Positions 11,449 to 23,100 of a stretch of DNA of 64,000 nucleotides are shown piece after piece (position 1 is the first letter of the stretch; each line of letters starts with the position of its first letter). The notes under the pieces are model-generated. The model saw only the letters and a program-made list of their open reading frames with translations. It had not been told where the DNA came from and did not search any database. Origin of the DNA: Harmonia axyridis (taxonomy: Eukaryota > Arthropoda > Insecta > Coleoptera > Coccinellidae); assembly GCF_914767665.1 (NCBI RefSeq), contig NC_059501.1, forward strand, positions 82,868,798-82,932,797, given 5' to 3'. The translations under genes were made by a program, and so were the position numbers.

Positions 11449-12383
11449 AAGGGTGTTTTTTTAGAGCTATAGAACTTTGAATTGCAATAAAACAACGATG
11501 GATTATTCGATTGACATGAATTTTATTTATCCGCAAGATAATCTTGTGGCATTACATTTTAAATATGATTTCTGGCATATGACCGCCACGGCTGGCTCCG
11601 ATGTAGTCCAATCTGGACGTCCAATTTTCGATGACTTTTTCCAACATTTGTGGCCGTATATCGGCAATAACACGGCGAATGTTGTCTTCCAAATGGTCAA
11701 AGGTTTGTGGCTTATCCGCATAGACCAATGACTTTACATAGCCCCATAGAAAGTAGTCTAGCGGTGTTAAATCACAAGATCTTGGAGGCCAATTCACAGG
11801 TACAAAACGTGAAATTAGGCGGTCACCAAACGTGTCTTTCAATAAATCGATTGTGGCACGAGCTATGTGAAATGTTGCGCCGTCTTGTTGGAACCACAGC
11901 TCCTGGACATCATGGTTGTTCAATTCAGAAATGAAAAAGTTAGTAATCATGGCTCTATACCGATCATCATTGACTGTAACGTTCTGGCCATCATCGTTTT
12001 TGAAGAAGTACGGACCAATGATTCCACCAGCCCATAAAGCGCACCAAACAGTAAGTTTTTCTGGATGTAACGGTTTTTCGACATACACTTGAGGATTAGC
12101 TTCACTCCAAATGCGGCAGTTTTGTTTGTTGACGTAGCCATTCAACCAGAAGTGCGCTTCATCGCTAAACAAAATAAAATGGTCGTAGTGCGCGATACGT
12201 ATTCCGCACAGAACTATTATTTTCGAAATGAAATTGCACTATTTGCAAGCGTTGTTCAGGCGCGAGTCTATTCATGATGAATTGCCAAACCAAACTGAGA
12301 ATAAATCACTCGACAGCTGTTGAATCGGTCGCCATCTTGAACAGTAATGCAACTTAAAGTTATATACCTCGAAAAAAAAACAA
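11449..12383 (-). mobile_element. DD41D mariner-like element, copy 2 (best catalytic core)
   Basis: The left end is AAGGGTGTTTTTTTAGAGC. The right end keeps GAGGTATATAACTTTAAG (complement), but its outermost GGGTG has been altered to an A/C-rich run. The minus strand (12172-11552) holds an uninterrupted 206-codon catalytic half. It has FSDEAHFW (first Asp), WFQQDGATFHIA (second Asp) and CDLTPLDYFLWGYVK (third Asp, 41 residues later). The N-terminal frame, starting MNRLTPEQRLQIVQF in the opposite copy 4, is here joined across a deletion at about 12165-12190. It reads RPFYFV then stop, so the catalytic half cannot be translated from the original start. Confidence 0.92.
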
Positions 12384-13339
12384 CAATTACTTGTAGAATG
12401 CGAAAAGATAACAGCTTTAAAAGTGACATCTGCTGAGATAGAGGGATATTCAAAATATACCTCTTATTGGAAAATCCTTCATTTATAACATAAAAATAAA
12501 TGGACAAAGAATTTAACAGACGCGCGAATAATACAACCACTAATAATACGAGCATTTCTAGTGTTTTTCTGAGTTTTTTAAAACTGTTCCATGGTTATCT
12601 TTCCTTTCTAGAAACTCTTCAAAGGTGCAACATTCCATTAATCAGAAATTCCGACACTCGAAATTGACAAATCACTACCCGAATTTTTTTAATTACGTTA
12701 AGAGCTTCTTGCATCTCCAATAAAGCGGTAAATGGACTTCGAAGAAAACGGAATTAGGGAAATGTGAAAAATGAACGAGGTGATGGAAAGCGGCTTCGAA
12801 AACTCGAGATGTAATCAGGAGAAAATATTTTTCCGATGAATAAATCATGAGAGGTATTGAAAATAGTCAGTTCAGAATTAGACTAAGGAATGCAGATTAG
12901 TTTTGAAGAGGAAGGTATTTTCAGGATTTTATTTCTCGCTTGATAGCGTTCGTAGAGGCACTCAACACAAAAATATAATTCGATTGAACTATTTTCGTAT
13001 TCCTGAAGGTTAATTTTTATAATATGAGAGATTGCCAAATTGGCGAATTTTTTCAGAGTTGATTAGGTATGCGAGAAATTTATTACATCTATCGTGCCAA
13101 TAGAAATACCCTTCCTTGTTGCAATTAAGTGCTGCGTTTTTTTCTAGATACAAGGTTTTTTACATCGTTGGACATTTCTTCTCAAAAATTCGACTTTATT
13201 AGTATTTAGGTGCGTCCATCCACACATAGAGGGTAAATACTTGCAGATTGTATGAATGGATTTGTATTTATTCGAAGGAATAAATCTGATTAGATTTGAA
13301 AAAAAACATAGTCACCTTAGAGACTGATACATGGTGCGT
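12384..13339. other. Intergenic, no recognised gene
   Basis: AT-rich DNA. A frame at 12268-12555 on the minus strand partly overlaps the transposon end and has no recognisable motif. No RNA gene or clear repeat is seen. Confidence 0.4.
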
Positions 13340-14335
13340 ACTACAACAAGTCTTTATTGAGCAATAGGCTTCAGGCTGTGTGTGTTGATGGTCAGTGGTC
13401 TAGAGAAAAAAATATAAGCATTGGGGTGCCAGAGGCTCAATCTATTCTTTTTCTGATTTTTGTGAACGATTTTCCGGGTTTTAATAATAAAAACGAAGTG
13501 ATAACCTCTTCATTGAGATCTGTTGATGAGGTTGGAGATGTGAGGTTTCCCGGCTTGTGTATGGACACAAAGCTCAATTGGAATGCGCATGTTGGTCTCC
13601 TGTCTTCTCGAATTTCTAAGAACATTTTCCTATTAAGGAGTCTTGCACTAAGGTCAGCCTACTATTCGCTTTGTGAGTCTCACTTTAGGTACAGCATTCT
13701 GGTGTGGAGATGCTGTGCGGAGTTTGAGAAGATGTTTGGATTACAACGTAGGGCTGTCAGAATTTTAGATAAACTTGAATATGGTGAGGATTGTAGGAAA
13801 TATTTCATTACTCTGAGGATTCTCACTTTGCCCGGTGTCTTCATTCTGGAGTGTCTTCTATTCACTAGAACCTTTGGGAGAGACAATTGAGTTGGTTGTA
13901 CACTAGAGCCAAGCATAATATAAGTGTGCAATATTACAGACTGAGGAGATTGCAAAATGGACCCGAATTTCTGGTCTTCAAGTTCAATATTACTCCACCT
14001 GTAGGTTGGAGATCACTGCCACTTGGCCATTTTGAAGATAAAATTGAAGCACTGTTACTAGATAGGACTCATTATAATGTTAATGAGTTTGTAGTGACTC
14101 TGTCTGCTCACAGATGGCAATATGGATTTCACTCCACACGTACTGTGGCCCCAGCGTATTTATAGGGATCACCGTGTTGCAGCAGAGTCACCTCTCCACG
14201 ATGGTGTGAGAGGGCAGGTATCGCTGGATAGCCTAACTGATCCACCAGAGATCTCGGGAAGAAACACCAAACCCCTTGGATTAGGCGCACCTCGTAACTT
14301 GGCTCGAGGAAGACTCGCCAAAAGTTTTTCAATTT
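13340..14335 (+). mobile_element. Non-LTR retrotransposon (jockey-type) RT fragment
   Basis: The + strand reads LSNRLQAVCVDGQWS, then ISIGVPEAQSILFLIFVNDF, the palm region before the catalytic box of jockey-type reverse transcriptases. An internal deletion removes the expected YADD box. The thumb follows: LCMDTKLNWNAHVGLLSSRI, ALRSAYYSLCESHFRYSI and LQRRAVRILDKLEYGEDCR. After a stop near 13890 a further fragment continues (QYYRLRRLQNG) to about 14165. It is a dead 3' piece of a LINE. The 5' part is absent. Confidence 0.8.
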
Positions 14336-14551
14336 AATTTTTTATTAATTGCTTTGGAGATTTTAGTAATTTATTCATTTATTTTAGATATTTTGCTTTT
14401 TTCATTATATATTTGCTGATGCGTTTGACGTGTGTAAATACTATTGTATATTAACACCAATTAAGATGATTATGATTATCATTTTTGATGCTGAAGGTTT
14501 TCACTGCAGAAATCTTCAACTAAATTAGATAATTCAAGCTTTTCAGATGTG

Positions 14552-14640
14552 GTCTAGTTGGTTTTCCAACTATAGGCTCATTTTCTCGGTGATAGTACTA
14601 TCACCGTGAAAACTAGCCTCAAGTTTCAACTAGGTCAAAA
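14552..14640. repeat. Palindromic hairpin with perfect 20 bp core
   Basis: The core CGGTGATAGTACTATCACCG (14587-14606) is a perfect palindrome. It extends imperfectly outward: AGGCTCATTTTCT on the left pairs with TGAAAACTAGCCT on the right, and CTAGTTGG / CAACTAGG lie further out. No gene is adjacent. It may be a tiny foldback relic. Confidence 0.55.
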
Positions 14641-15425
14641 AAAAACCTATTTGCCACGGCTCAAAAGTCAGGCATTTTTTAGTTTTATCGGATGAATTAT
14701 TCATTCTTGAATGTTGCTCTTATAATTCATGAAATGTATTCTTCATTTGAGATGGCAAAACAAATTCTGAATAAGGACTGCTTGTTTACTTAATTTTATG
14801 ATAATATGTCCTATATATTTCTATACAAAAACTACATGCGACCTATAAAGGTAAAAATGTTTAATGACATTGTTGTTGTTTACACATTACTAAACGTAAT
14901 CTCAATTTCAAGAGCGTCAAATTTCTCCCCATGGCAAATTTCAAAGGTTTGTTATTAGAAAAAATCAACCAAAATTAGGGAATATTCTGACAAAATTATT
15001 AGTCATCCCCAATCGATATCATATGAGAGACGTCAAATGAGAGAAACGTGACCTACATCTATATTTTTCATTACGTTTCAATTAGAACATCGTGCGTATA
15101 ACTATATTTCACCCGATCTCTCGATTTCTCCCCATTTTCAACCCCTCAATATCAATTTATCTCGTCGGAGTTGTTGTTTTCTGAAGCAATAAAGAGGAAA
15201 TTGGAGAAATAAATGGAACATGTTTTATCATCTTGCTGTAGGACAGAATTGTCCTCAAAATAATTGCGAAAAACCACACTTCTGTTCTGTATCATCTTGA
15301 GTTAGTCTCAGGGTCCATTTACAGTTTGTTGATTTAGTTCATCACGTGTATCGTAAAATAACAACGAATGATCGACTTACATTGAAACAAAAACATTCTG
15401 TAAATGTTACAATATTCGAATAATA
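14641..15425. other. Intergenic, no recognised gene
   Basis: AT-rich DNA with no recognisable coding or RNA feature. Confidence 0.4.
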
Positions 15426-15854
15426 CAGGGTGATTCATCGGTATGGCCTATTAGACGTTCATGGAAAATTAACTACAATTTTGAGCTGAAAATTTGCATA
15501 TTGGGGTTTGAAACAATGATTTTTATCCCTAAAATTTTTTCCTCATCGACACTATTTTTTCATCTCATTATCTCATTAACTGTTGAGTTGAGTGTGCCTA
15601 AGGTGTGGCATATTGCCGAAATTTTTGTGAAGAAGGTATCTAATAAGGCAATAATATACTGAGTGTGCCTTTTGAAATAAGAAAGTGGTAGTCTGTTTCC
15701 GGTATAAACGGCGGTATAACCGGAAGTGTTAAAGGTCTGAAAATTCTTTTGGGAGTAAGATCATTGTCTCAAACCACAATATGCAAAATTTCAGCTCAAA
15801 ATTGTAATTAGTTTTCCATGAACGTCTAAAAGGCCATCCCAGTGAATCGCCCTG
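15426..15854. mobile_element. MITE/foldback with ~105 bp inverted ends
   Basis: The left end starts CAGGGTGATTCATCGG after a TA. It continues TAGACGTTCATGGAAAA, ACAATTTTGAGCTGAAA and TTTGAAACAATGAT. The right end is its inverse (ATCATTGTCTCAAACCA, TTTCAGCTCAAAATTGTAA, TTTTCCATGAACGTCTA, GTGAATCGCCCTG). The interior is non-coding. A related partial copy lies at about 37745-38005 inside Lgr1 intron 4. Confidence 0.8.
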
Positions 15855-16991
15855 GATATAACAGCATTGTTGACTGTATGAAACATACTGACAGTATAGC
15901 TGAACACTCGAGAAAAAAATTTGTGCATTTTTCGAAGATTTTTACAAATGCTATATGCCTACCTCCAATTATCAGTTGTCATGATAATCAAATTGAAATT
16001 TATATACCATCCAGATGTATGAGTTCGTGAGTTTTCAAATTGATTCAATTCTTTTCAGATTCCATCACATTCATACATGCACGGTCGGATCGTGCAAAAA
16101 ATAGTATATAAATCGTATAGAAACGGGATAGTTTCAGAGTGTACCTATATATTCGTGATGTTTTAGATACGGAGTGATCCAATTACCCTCACGAGAAGAA
16201 CGCTAGACATATTCTCCAAAGTTAATTTAATGGAGGAATCCCAAAGTTAGAGTGAATTAGCAAATTCTTGCGTGGTTTTATCCTCATTGCATAAGGCATT
16301 CTTACTTCAACTTGATTCCTAAATGAAGGTGGAAAAGTTCCACCCTACGGCATTCCTTGATTGAGGTTACGTTTATCTTATAAGGAATGATGGCATTGGC
16401 TTCAGCTCATCATTTGGTTTTCCACATTCTCTTGTTCTGCTTCGTCATCTACAATACCTTAACGAAGAATTCTCTTGAGGGGAATTAACTATTTCCTTTG
16501 GAAAACGAGTATGGAACATTCTTAGTCTGTGAATTCGTATTTAAGGTAGATTTAGAAGTCATAGAAGTCATAGGTATAGAGGAAATACAAAGGTCTAGTT
16601 CAGTATATTGAATATCAAGAACGGTAAATTTGTTATACAGATTTTTTCACAGAATTCGACAGATTATAAGGGTATTGCTTTTGTATTTTCATTTTGCTCA
16701 TGAAAAATGTCAAATTTATCATTAAAGATATGGCCTAATAATTCTGAATGATTTGCATATGTTGAAAGTACACTATTAGGAGCCAAATACAGTTGGTGTT
16801 CATGTATCCTCCTCATGAATAAGCGTGCTGTTCGAAAAGAAAACTTGTAGACTCCAGATTTATTTATATGTTTATTATAAAAATTTTCATAATATTCTGA
16901 ATGATATAGTGCAAATGCATACAAGTTCTATAAAAAGTTTCGTATTTTTCATAGCCTACTAAATTTAGAAATTAGGTACGTATTTCTCATA
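15855..16991. other. Intergenic, no recognised gene
   Basis: AT-rich DNA. A frame at 16664-16924 (minus) has no recognisable domain. Nothing else is supported. Confidence 0.4.
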
Positions 16992-17444
16992 CTGTGAGAA
17001 ATATTCTTCTCGGCACCCTGCCACACGCCGATTGATAGACCAATGTTTGAGCTTTTGAAAAGTCGTTTCTATGGAAACGCAAACAAAGGCCATTTTGAAT
17101 TGCATCAGGTGCCTACATTATTTGAATTATATTTGTGCAGTTGTAGCAAATATTATATTGTGCAACAAGTGGGGAAAGTCCAACTTTTCTAATGAGTGTG
17201 TAAGCAAACACACGAGTGAGAAAAGAACTTTCTCCACATTTTCTGCACACTTCACTTTTCCTATCCATGATACATAAATTTAAATTAGACAAATAATGTA
17301 CCAAATTCAATTCTAAATGGCCTTAGTTGACAGTATCTATGCATTTCTTACGTTTCCATAGGAACGACTTTTCAAACGCCACATTTCATTAGTCTATCAA
17401 GTTAGGTATGGTCAAAGTGGCATGTGGAAAAATATTTCTCACAG
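16992..17444. mobile_element. MITE with long imperfect inverted ends, TA flanks
   Basis: The left end is CTGTGAGAAATATT and the right end AATATTTCTCACAG, each bordered outside by TA (16990-16991, 17445-17446). Inner parts of the arms also pair: TTGAAAAGTCGTTTCTATGG with CCATAGGAACGACTTTTCAA, and GGCCATTTTG with CTAAATGGCC. The 450 bp body is non-coding. Frames at 17071-17310 on both strands result from this repeat. Confidence 0.8.
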
Positions 17445-18729
17445 TATAAGCATTACATAGTTTTGAAATTCAGTAAGCTATGAAGAATACGCTACATTTC
17501 ATAGCAGTTGTAGGAAAACGTTTCTTTATTCTGTAAACGGCGTGTTGTAGAAGTCAATGTCAGATGTGACGCCAGGCATCTTTATTTTTTCGATGACTTT
17601 AACGCTCATCTCAAGTCAAGATTGACTGCATAAAACACCGTTTTCGACATATTTCATTTGAAGTTCTATCAAAATTCAATATCAATATCAAAAATTTATC
17701 AAAACATAAACCTTCTGAACGTGTGGATCACATGTGGAACTACCCACTTTTCGAAATTCTTCACATCAATAAAACTGAATTCATTGAACGCAAATTGTAA
17801 TACACTATTTTGAAAATTTGAAAACTACGAAACTGTACCAGTTCAGAGATAATAATAATAATAACTGTATTCACAATAATAATTACAATTACCATCAGAA
17901 AATAAATGGTGAACAAAGTTAGAATCCGCTAAAGGCTCACCTTGCAAGCAGATCAAGAACAAAAAGTTCTCTATGTCCACACATTGATATAAAAACTGTA
18001 CAAACAATTTTGTCAAGTTTCCTACAGCCAAACCATATCAAATCAATATCTTGATCCTCAACTAATTATCCAATTCCACCATGTGACTAATTAATTCGGA
18101 AACATCCCAAAGGTTACTTTTTCAATTAGCCCAACGTGACGTTCTCATCGAATACATCATTTACATGGCATCCCAACTCACGAATCTCTAGGGTGATTAT
18201 AGGTTGGCTATGGTAATTCATGTCACACCGGTGATTGCAATGGATTTTTCACACAGCAGCGTTTCCAGTAGATAAATGAGATTTGAAGTCGATGCAAGAC
18301 ACGAAATTCTGCGTCGTTTTCGTAATGGTGAAGATCTCGGTTTTATGGAAAGAGATAAACTTTTTCCTCGTTTTGTTGAGGCATCACATTATTCCGCATG
18401 TCGAGTTGAATTCTGATCAGATTTCGGATTGTTTTAGACTTCTTGTCGAGAAGATCTGTTCTGTTTTGCTCCTGCAAGCGATTTGAAACGCTCGAGATAT
18501 TTAGTTAAATGGGTCTTTTACGATCAAGGAAATAGGTTCCAAGATAGTTGAGACAAGGTGGTGCATTTGAATGGGCTTGATTTGTAATCTGACCTAATTA
18601 AAGTTGCAATATTACCTAAAAAAAAATTCATATCGAATAATAATAAAAGTAATATTCGTCTTTTTTGGACGGAAATTCAGCTTACGTACACTGTAAAAAT
18701 CACAATACACCATAAAATGAAGCATAAAG
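17445..18729. other. Intergenic, no recognised gene
   Basis: AT-rich DNA with a short ATA/ATT microsatellite (AATAATAATAATAATAA near 17848). No domain is recognisable in frames at 17843-18031 or 18283-18486. Confidence 0.4.
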
Positions 18730-19299
18730 TAATAAACATAGGTAGAGGAAGTAAACGCAATTTTAACATGTCCCCAACATGGTTAGGTTACGTTGTCGGA
18801 TTGTGATATATTTTCAAATCGACAATTTTACTATATCGTTATGAATATATATTATAGTGAATGAAATATATTTATTTGAGTGATTCTCATTCGAATATGC
18901 AAATTGCAATATTTGGAATCTGATATTTTTCCTATCTTTCGAATTTACAATGAGCAGAATATTTATTATTTTCTGTATCTAACTGCTGAAATCCAAGGTT
19001 TGGCAACTTTTGCTCTCCTAGTGTCATTGGTTGTTTCACGTCGTTTGGCGCGCTTGAAGTTTGTTTTCTGAATTTTTGATATATTTAGGTATTCATCTCA
19101 ATATATTTCGAGTTGATATGAAACGTTGATTCACTATGGGGTATAAGAAGTGCGTTCTCTGTAGAAAAACTCGCGAATTCAGTGAAATATCGTATCACTG
19201 ATATGTTTTCATTTCCGCGTGCTTCATGTCATATTTGATAGTTTATGTTGGGGACAAAATTTGCTTACTGGAAATGATATATCCTCCTATGTTTATTAA
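18730..19299. mobile_element. Possible MITE with weak inverted ends
   Basis: TAATAAACATAGG at the left is inverted as CCTATGTTTATTA at the right. Inner arms share GTCCCCAACAT / ATGTTGGGGAC. The interior includes TTGGCAACTTTTGCTCTCC and is not recognised as coding. Arm identity is moderate, so this is a tentative call. Confidence 0.4.
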
Positions 19300-19791
19300 C
19301 CTGTGGAATGAACCAATGAAGATAATTTAAAATGATCTTTTGATCCAGCTTCCTTGAGTTATACCCTAAGTACTTTTTCCTCTCATTTACAATTCACCAG
19401 GATGCGGGCTCAACTGAGGTTATCAATAGAGAAAATCAATCTTTCAACATATGGCTAGCCGAATCTATACTAGAATCATCTGAAGCACCTTGAATTGATA
19501 TCAAAATAATATTACGATTATTTGCACAAGAAAGGACTCTCTATTATTACTCACAAATCAATTATTAAATCAAGTAGAATCTCAGTCCTATTCGCTGCCA
19601 TCCATAAGCGTAGAGTACATAAGGGTTCAATCCATTACGGATAATATTTGTCGAAGTAATTCGATATTTATTTTTTTATCCCGACTCTCTTAAACCTCTG
19701 TGTTGGACTATGTTTATGTAAATAATTCCACATCTTTAGCTGAGAACTATAGTTCAAGATCTGTTTTTTAACATCTACTCTTTTGTTACAG
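19300..19791 (+). other. Upstream sequence of Lgr1 exon 1
   Basis: The stretch ends in a pyrimidine-rich tract and CTTTTGTTACAG at 19791, which looks like a 3' splice site just before the start codon. This suggests that a non-coding 5' exon lies further upstream. That exon and the promoter could not be located. Confidence 0.4.
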
Positions 19792-20102
19792 ATAATGCGC
19801 CTGTTCCATTTGTTTCGAATGGTCCTAATATACTGTGAAATGGGAACACTACTGATCCAAACTGCATATTCCAATGACCTGCACTCATACAAAAAAGTTG
19901 ACAAGAAGAAAGATGAAGCTTGTGACTGTTATGATGTGAACGATTATGAAGTCGACTACGAGTGTAGGTGCATGTCCAAACACTTGACTACGATTCCAAA
20001 AGATCTTGGCCAAAATCTTACCAAACTCACTTTGTCCGATGCTGAGATTGTCTTCATCAGGAAGAATAGTTTGGATCCTTATAGAAACACACTGAGGGAT
20101 GT
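19792..20102 (+). CDS. Lgr1: Lgr1 exon 1: signal peptide and LRR cap
   Basis: The start is placed at ATG 19795, three bases after a 3' splice site. A later Met9 could also serve. Residues 1-26 are hydrophobic (MRLFHLFRMVLIYCEMG and on), with likely cleavage after about Ser26. A lysine/aspartate-rich stretch follows, then CDC...YECRC, a four-cysteine cap like that of LRR N-terminal domains. HLTTIPKDLGQNLTKLTL starts the repeats and carries an NLT glycosylation site. The exon ends in phase 2 at a strong donor, GTAAGT. Confidence 0.88.
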
Positions 20103-23100
20103 GTAAGTAATCAAGATTTTTAAGCTTAGGTTGACACCTCTAGGAGATTTTAATTCATGCAATTGTTGTTTTCTTTTGAATGAAAATATTCGAAAATTTT
20201 CCACTCTAACCATATATCACCTCAACTTCTCAATGTGGCAATTCAAATTGTAGGCAGATAAATTAATCATCAAACTCATATTGCAATATTCGTATAATTT
20301 TTCACAATGAGGTTTTTTTTTATTGTGAATGGGTGCTTTTTTAGAGCTATAGAACTTCAAATTGCAATAAAACAACGATGGATTATTCGATTGACATGAA
20401 TTTCATTAATCCGGAAGATAATCTTGTGGCATTACATTTTAAATATGATTTCTGGCATATGACCGCCACAACTCGGATGTAGTCCAATCTGGACGTCCAA
20501 TTTTCGATGACTTTTTCCAACATTTTTGGCCGTATATCGGCAATAACACGGCGAGTGTTGTCTTCCAAATGGTCAAGGGTTTGTGGCTTATCCGCATAGA
20601 CCAATGACTTCACATAGCCCTACAGAAAATAGTCTAGCGGTGTTAAATCACAAGATCTTGGAGGCCAATTCACAAGTCCAAAACGTGAAATTAGGCGGTC
20701 ACCAATCGTGTCTTTCAATAAATCGATTGTGACACGAGCTGTGTGACATGTTGCGCCATCTTGTTGGAACCACAGCTCCTGGACATCATGGTTGTTCAAT
20801 TCAGGAATGAAAAAGTTAGTAATCATGGCTCTATACCGATCACCATGGACTGTAACGTTCTGGCCATCATCGTTTTTGAAAAAGTACGGGCCAATGATTC
20901 CACCAGCCCATAAAGCTCACCAAACAGTCAGTTTTTCTGGATGTAACGGTGTTTCGACATACACTTGAGGATTAGCTTCACTCCAAATGCGGCAGTTTTG
21001 TTTGTTAACGTAGCCATTCAACCAGAAGTGCGCTTCATCGCTAAACAAAATAAAATGGACGTAGTGCGCGATACGTATTCCGCACAGAACCATTATTTTC
21101 GAAATGAAATTGCACTACTTGCAAGCGTTTTTCAGGCGTGAGTCTATTTATTATGAATTGCCAAACCAAACTGAGAATAAATCATTTGACAACTGTTGAA
21201 TCGGTTGTCATCTTGAACAGTAATGCCAACTTAAAGTTATATACCTCGAAAAAAAACACCCGTTATGAAAATCCCAGATGGAACTCTATAAATCTGTGTT
21301 TTCCGCTACGGAAATTTTGTCTATTCTACCCAAGTTCCTTACGAGGTTCCCTAAGATAAATTTTGAACGGAATATTTGATGTCAAACAAAGAACGAGGCA
21401 GACGAAGAGAGAAGTGAGATTAATGCTATAAAAATTTAATCAAAGTGGAGGGCTTCTACATCGAAATCACTGCATCGATTATCAGAGAAAACGTTGGGGT
21501 ACAACAATGTTTCATGATTATCGCTTCAGTATGTGGATTTATTATGGCTATTTATTGTTCAAGGATTTATTTGTTTTTCTCCTCTTATTTATTTCGAAAA
21601 ATAACAATCTTTTTGAGCACTCGCTCTCTGAACAGAGTGCTATATCGAATAGATTCGACTTACTGATGACGGAATTAAAGGTTCCTTATAAATAGGGCTC
21701 TACAAATTTTGTTTTCCTGATAATTTGAAAACTACCAATTCTGTGGAGATGAAATCATACATTCACATGTTATATAATAATTTAAAACTCCATACGAAAT
21801 GTAAAGTTGATCACCACACCAGAAACAGAGACAATCCAAGCGGAATATCGCAAGTAAACTCAATATTTCAGTAGATTAGACATTTCAAGTCAATATAATA
21901 ACGGGTGTTTTTTTTCGAGGTATATAACTTTAAGCTGGCATTCCTGTTCAAGATGGTGACCGATTTACCAGCTGTCGAATGATTTATTCTCAGTTTGGTT
22001 TGGCAATTTATCATGAATAGACTCACGCCTGAACAACGCTTGCAAATAGTGCAATTTTATTTCGTAAATAATGGTTCTGTGCGGAATACGTATCGCGCAC
22101 TACGTCTATTAGCGATGAAGCGCACTTCTGGTTGAATGGCTACGTCAGCAAACAAAACTGCCGCATTTGGAGTGAAGCTAATCCTCAAGTGTATGTCGAA
22201 ACACCGTTACATCCAGAAAAACTGACTGTTTGGTGCGCTTTATGGGCTGGTGGAATCATTGGTCCGTACTTCTTCAAAAACGATGATGGCCAAAACGTTA
22301 CAGCCAATGGTGATCGGTAGAGAGCCATGATTACTAACTTTTTCATTCCTGAATTGAACAACCATGATGTCGAGGAGCTGTGGTTCCAACAAGACGGCAC
22401 ACTATGTCACACAGCTCGTGCCACAATCGATTTATTGAAAGACACGTTTGGACCTGTGAATTGGCATCTAAGATATTGTGATTTAACACCGCTAGACTAC
22501 TTTCTGTGGGGCTATGTAAAGTCATTGGTCTATGCGGATAAGGCACAAACCCTTGACCATTTCGAAGACAACATTCGCTGTGTTATTGCCGATATACGGC
22601 TACAAATGTTGGAAAAAGTCATCGAAAATTGGACTCCTGATTGGACTACATCCGAGCCAGCCGTGGCGGTCATATGCCAGAAATCATATTTAAAATGTAA
22701 TGCCACAAGATTATCTTTCGGATAAATTAAATTCATATTAATCGAATAATCCATCGTTGTTTTATTGCAATTTAAAGTTCTATAGCTCTAAAAACAACAT
22801 AATTTATAAAATAATAACATCGAGCTTGGAACAAATCTCGTGTACAAAGTCCAAGCCAATATCGAAAAGAAACCTAATATTGTGGTGGCAAAAATCGCAC
22901 CGTTTTGAATTTTTGAGTTTAGATATACATACCTACAATTCAACAATTTCAGGTTTTATGCCAATATCACATTATTAGGACCAAAAAAAATTCTAATAGA
23001 ATATAGAAAGAAAATCCTAATAGGTATTTTCGTAACAACAAATCTGACTGAATTGAAACTTAATTTGAATATCTAAAATAATCACTCGATTGTTAAGTCG

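Noticed and set aside
11477..11934. Plus-strand frames over DD41D copy 2 (and equivalents in copies 1, 4, 5 and 6)
   Set aside because: They are antisense shadows of the transposase, recurring in every copy.
17848..17868. Short ATA/ATT repeats, also near 31360 and 62328, as a CRISPR-like or origin signal
   Set aside because: They are ordinary microsatellites with no spaced direct repeats.
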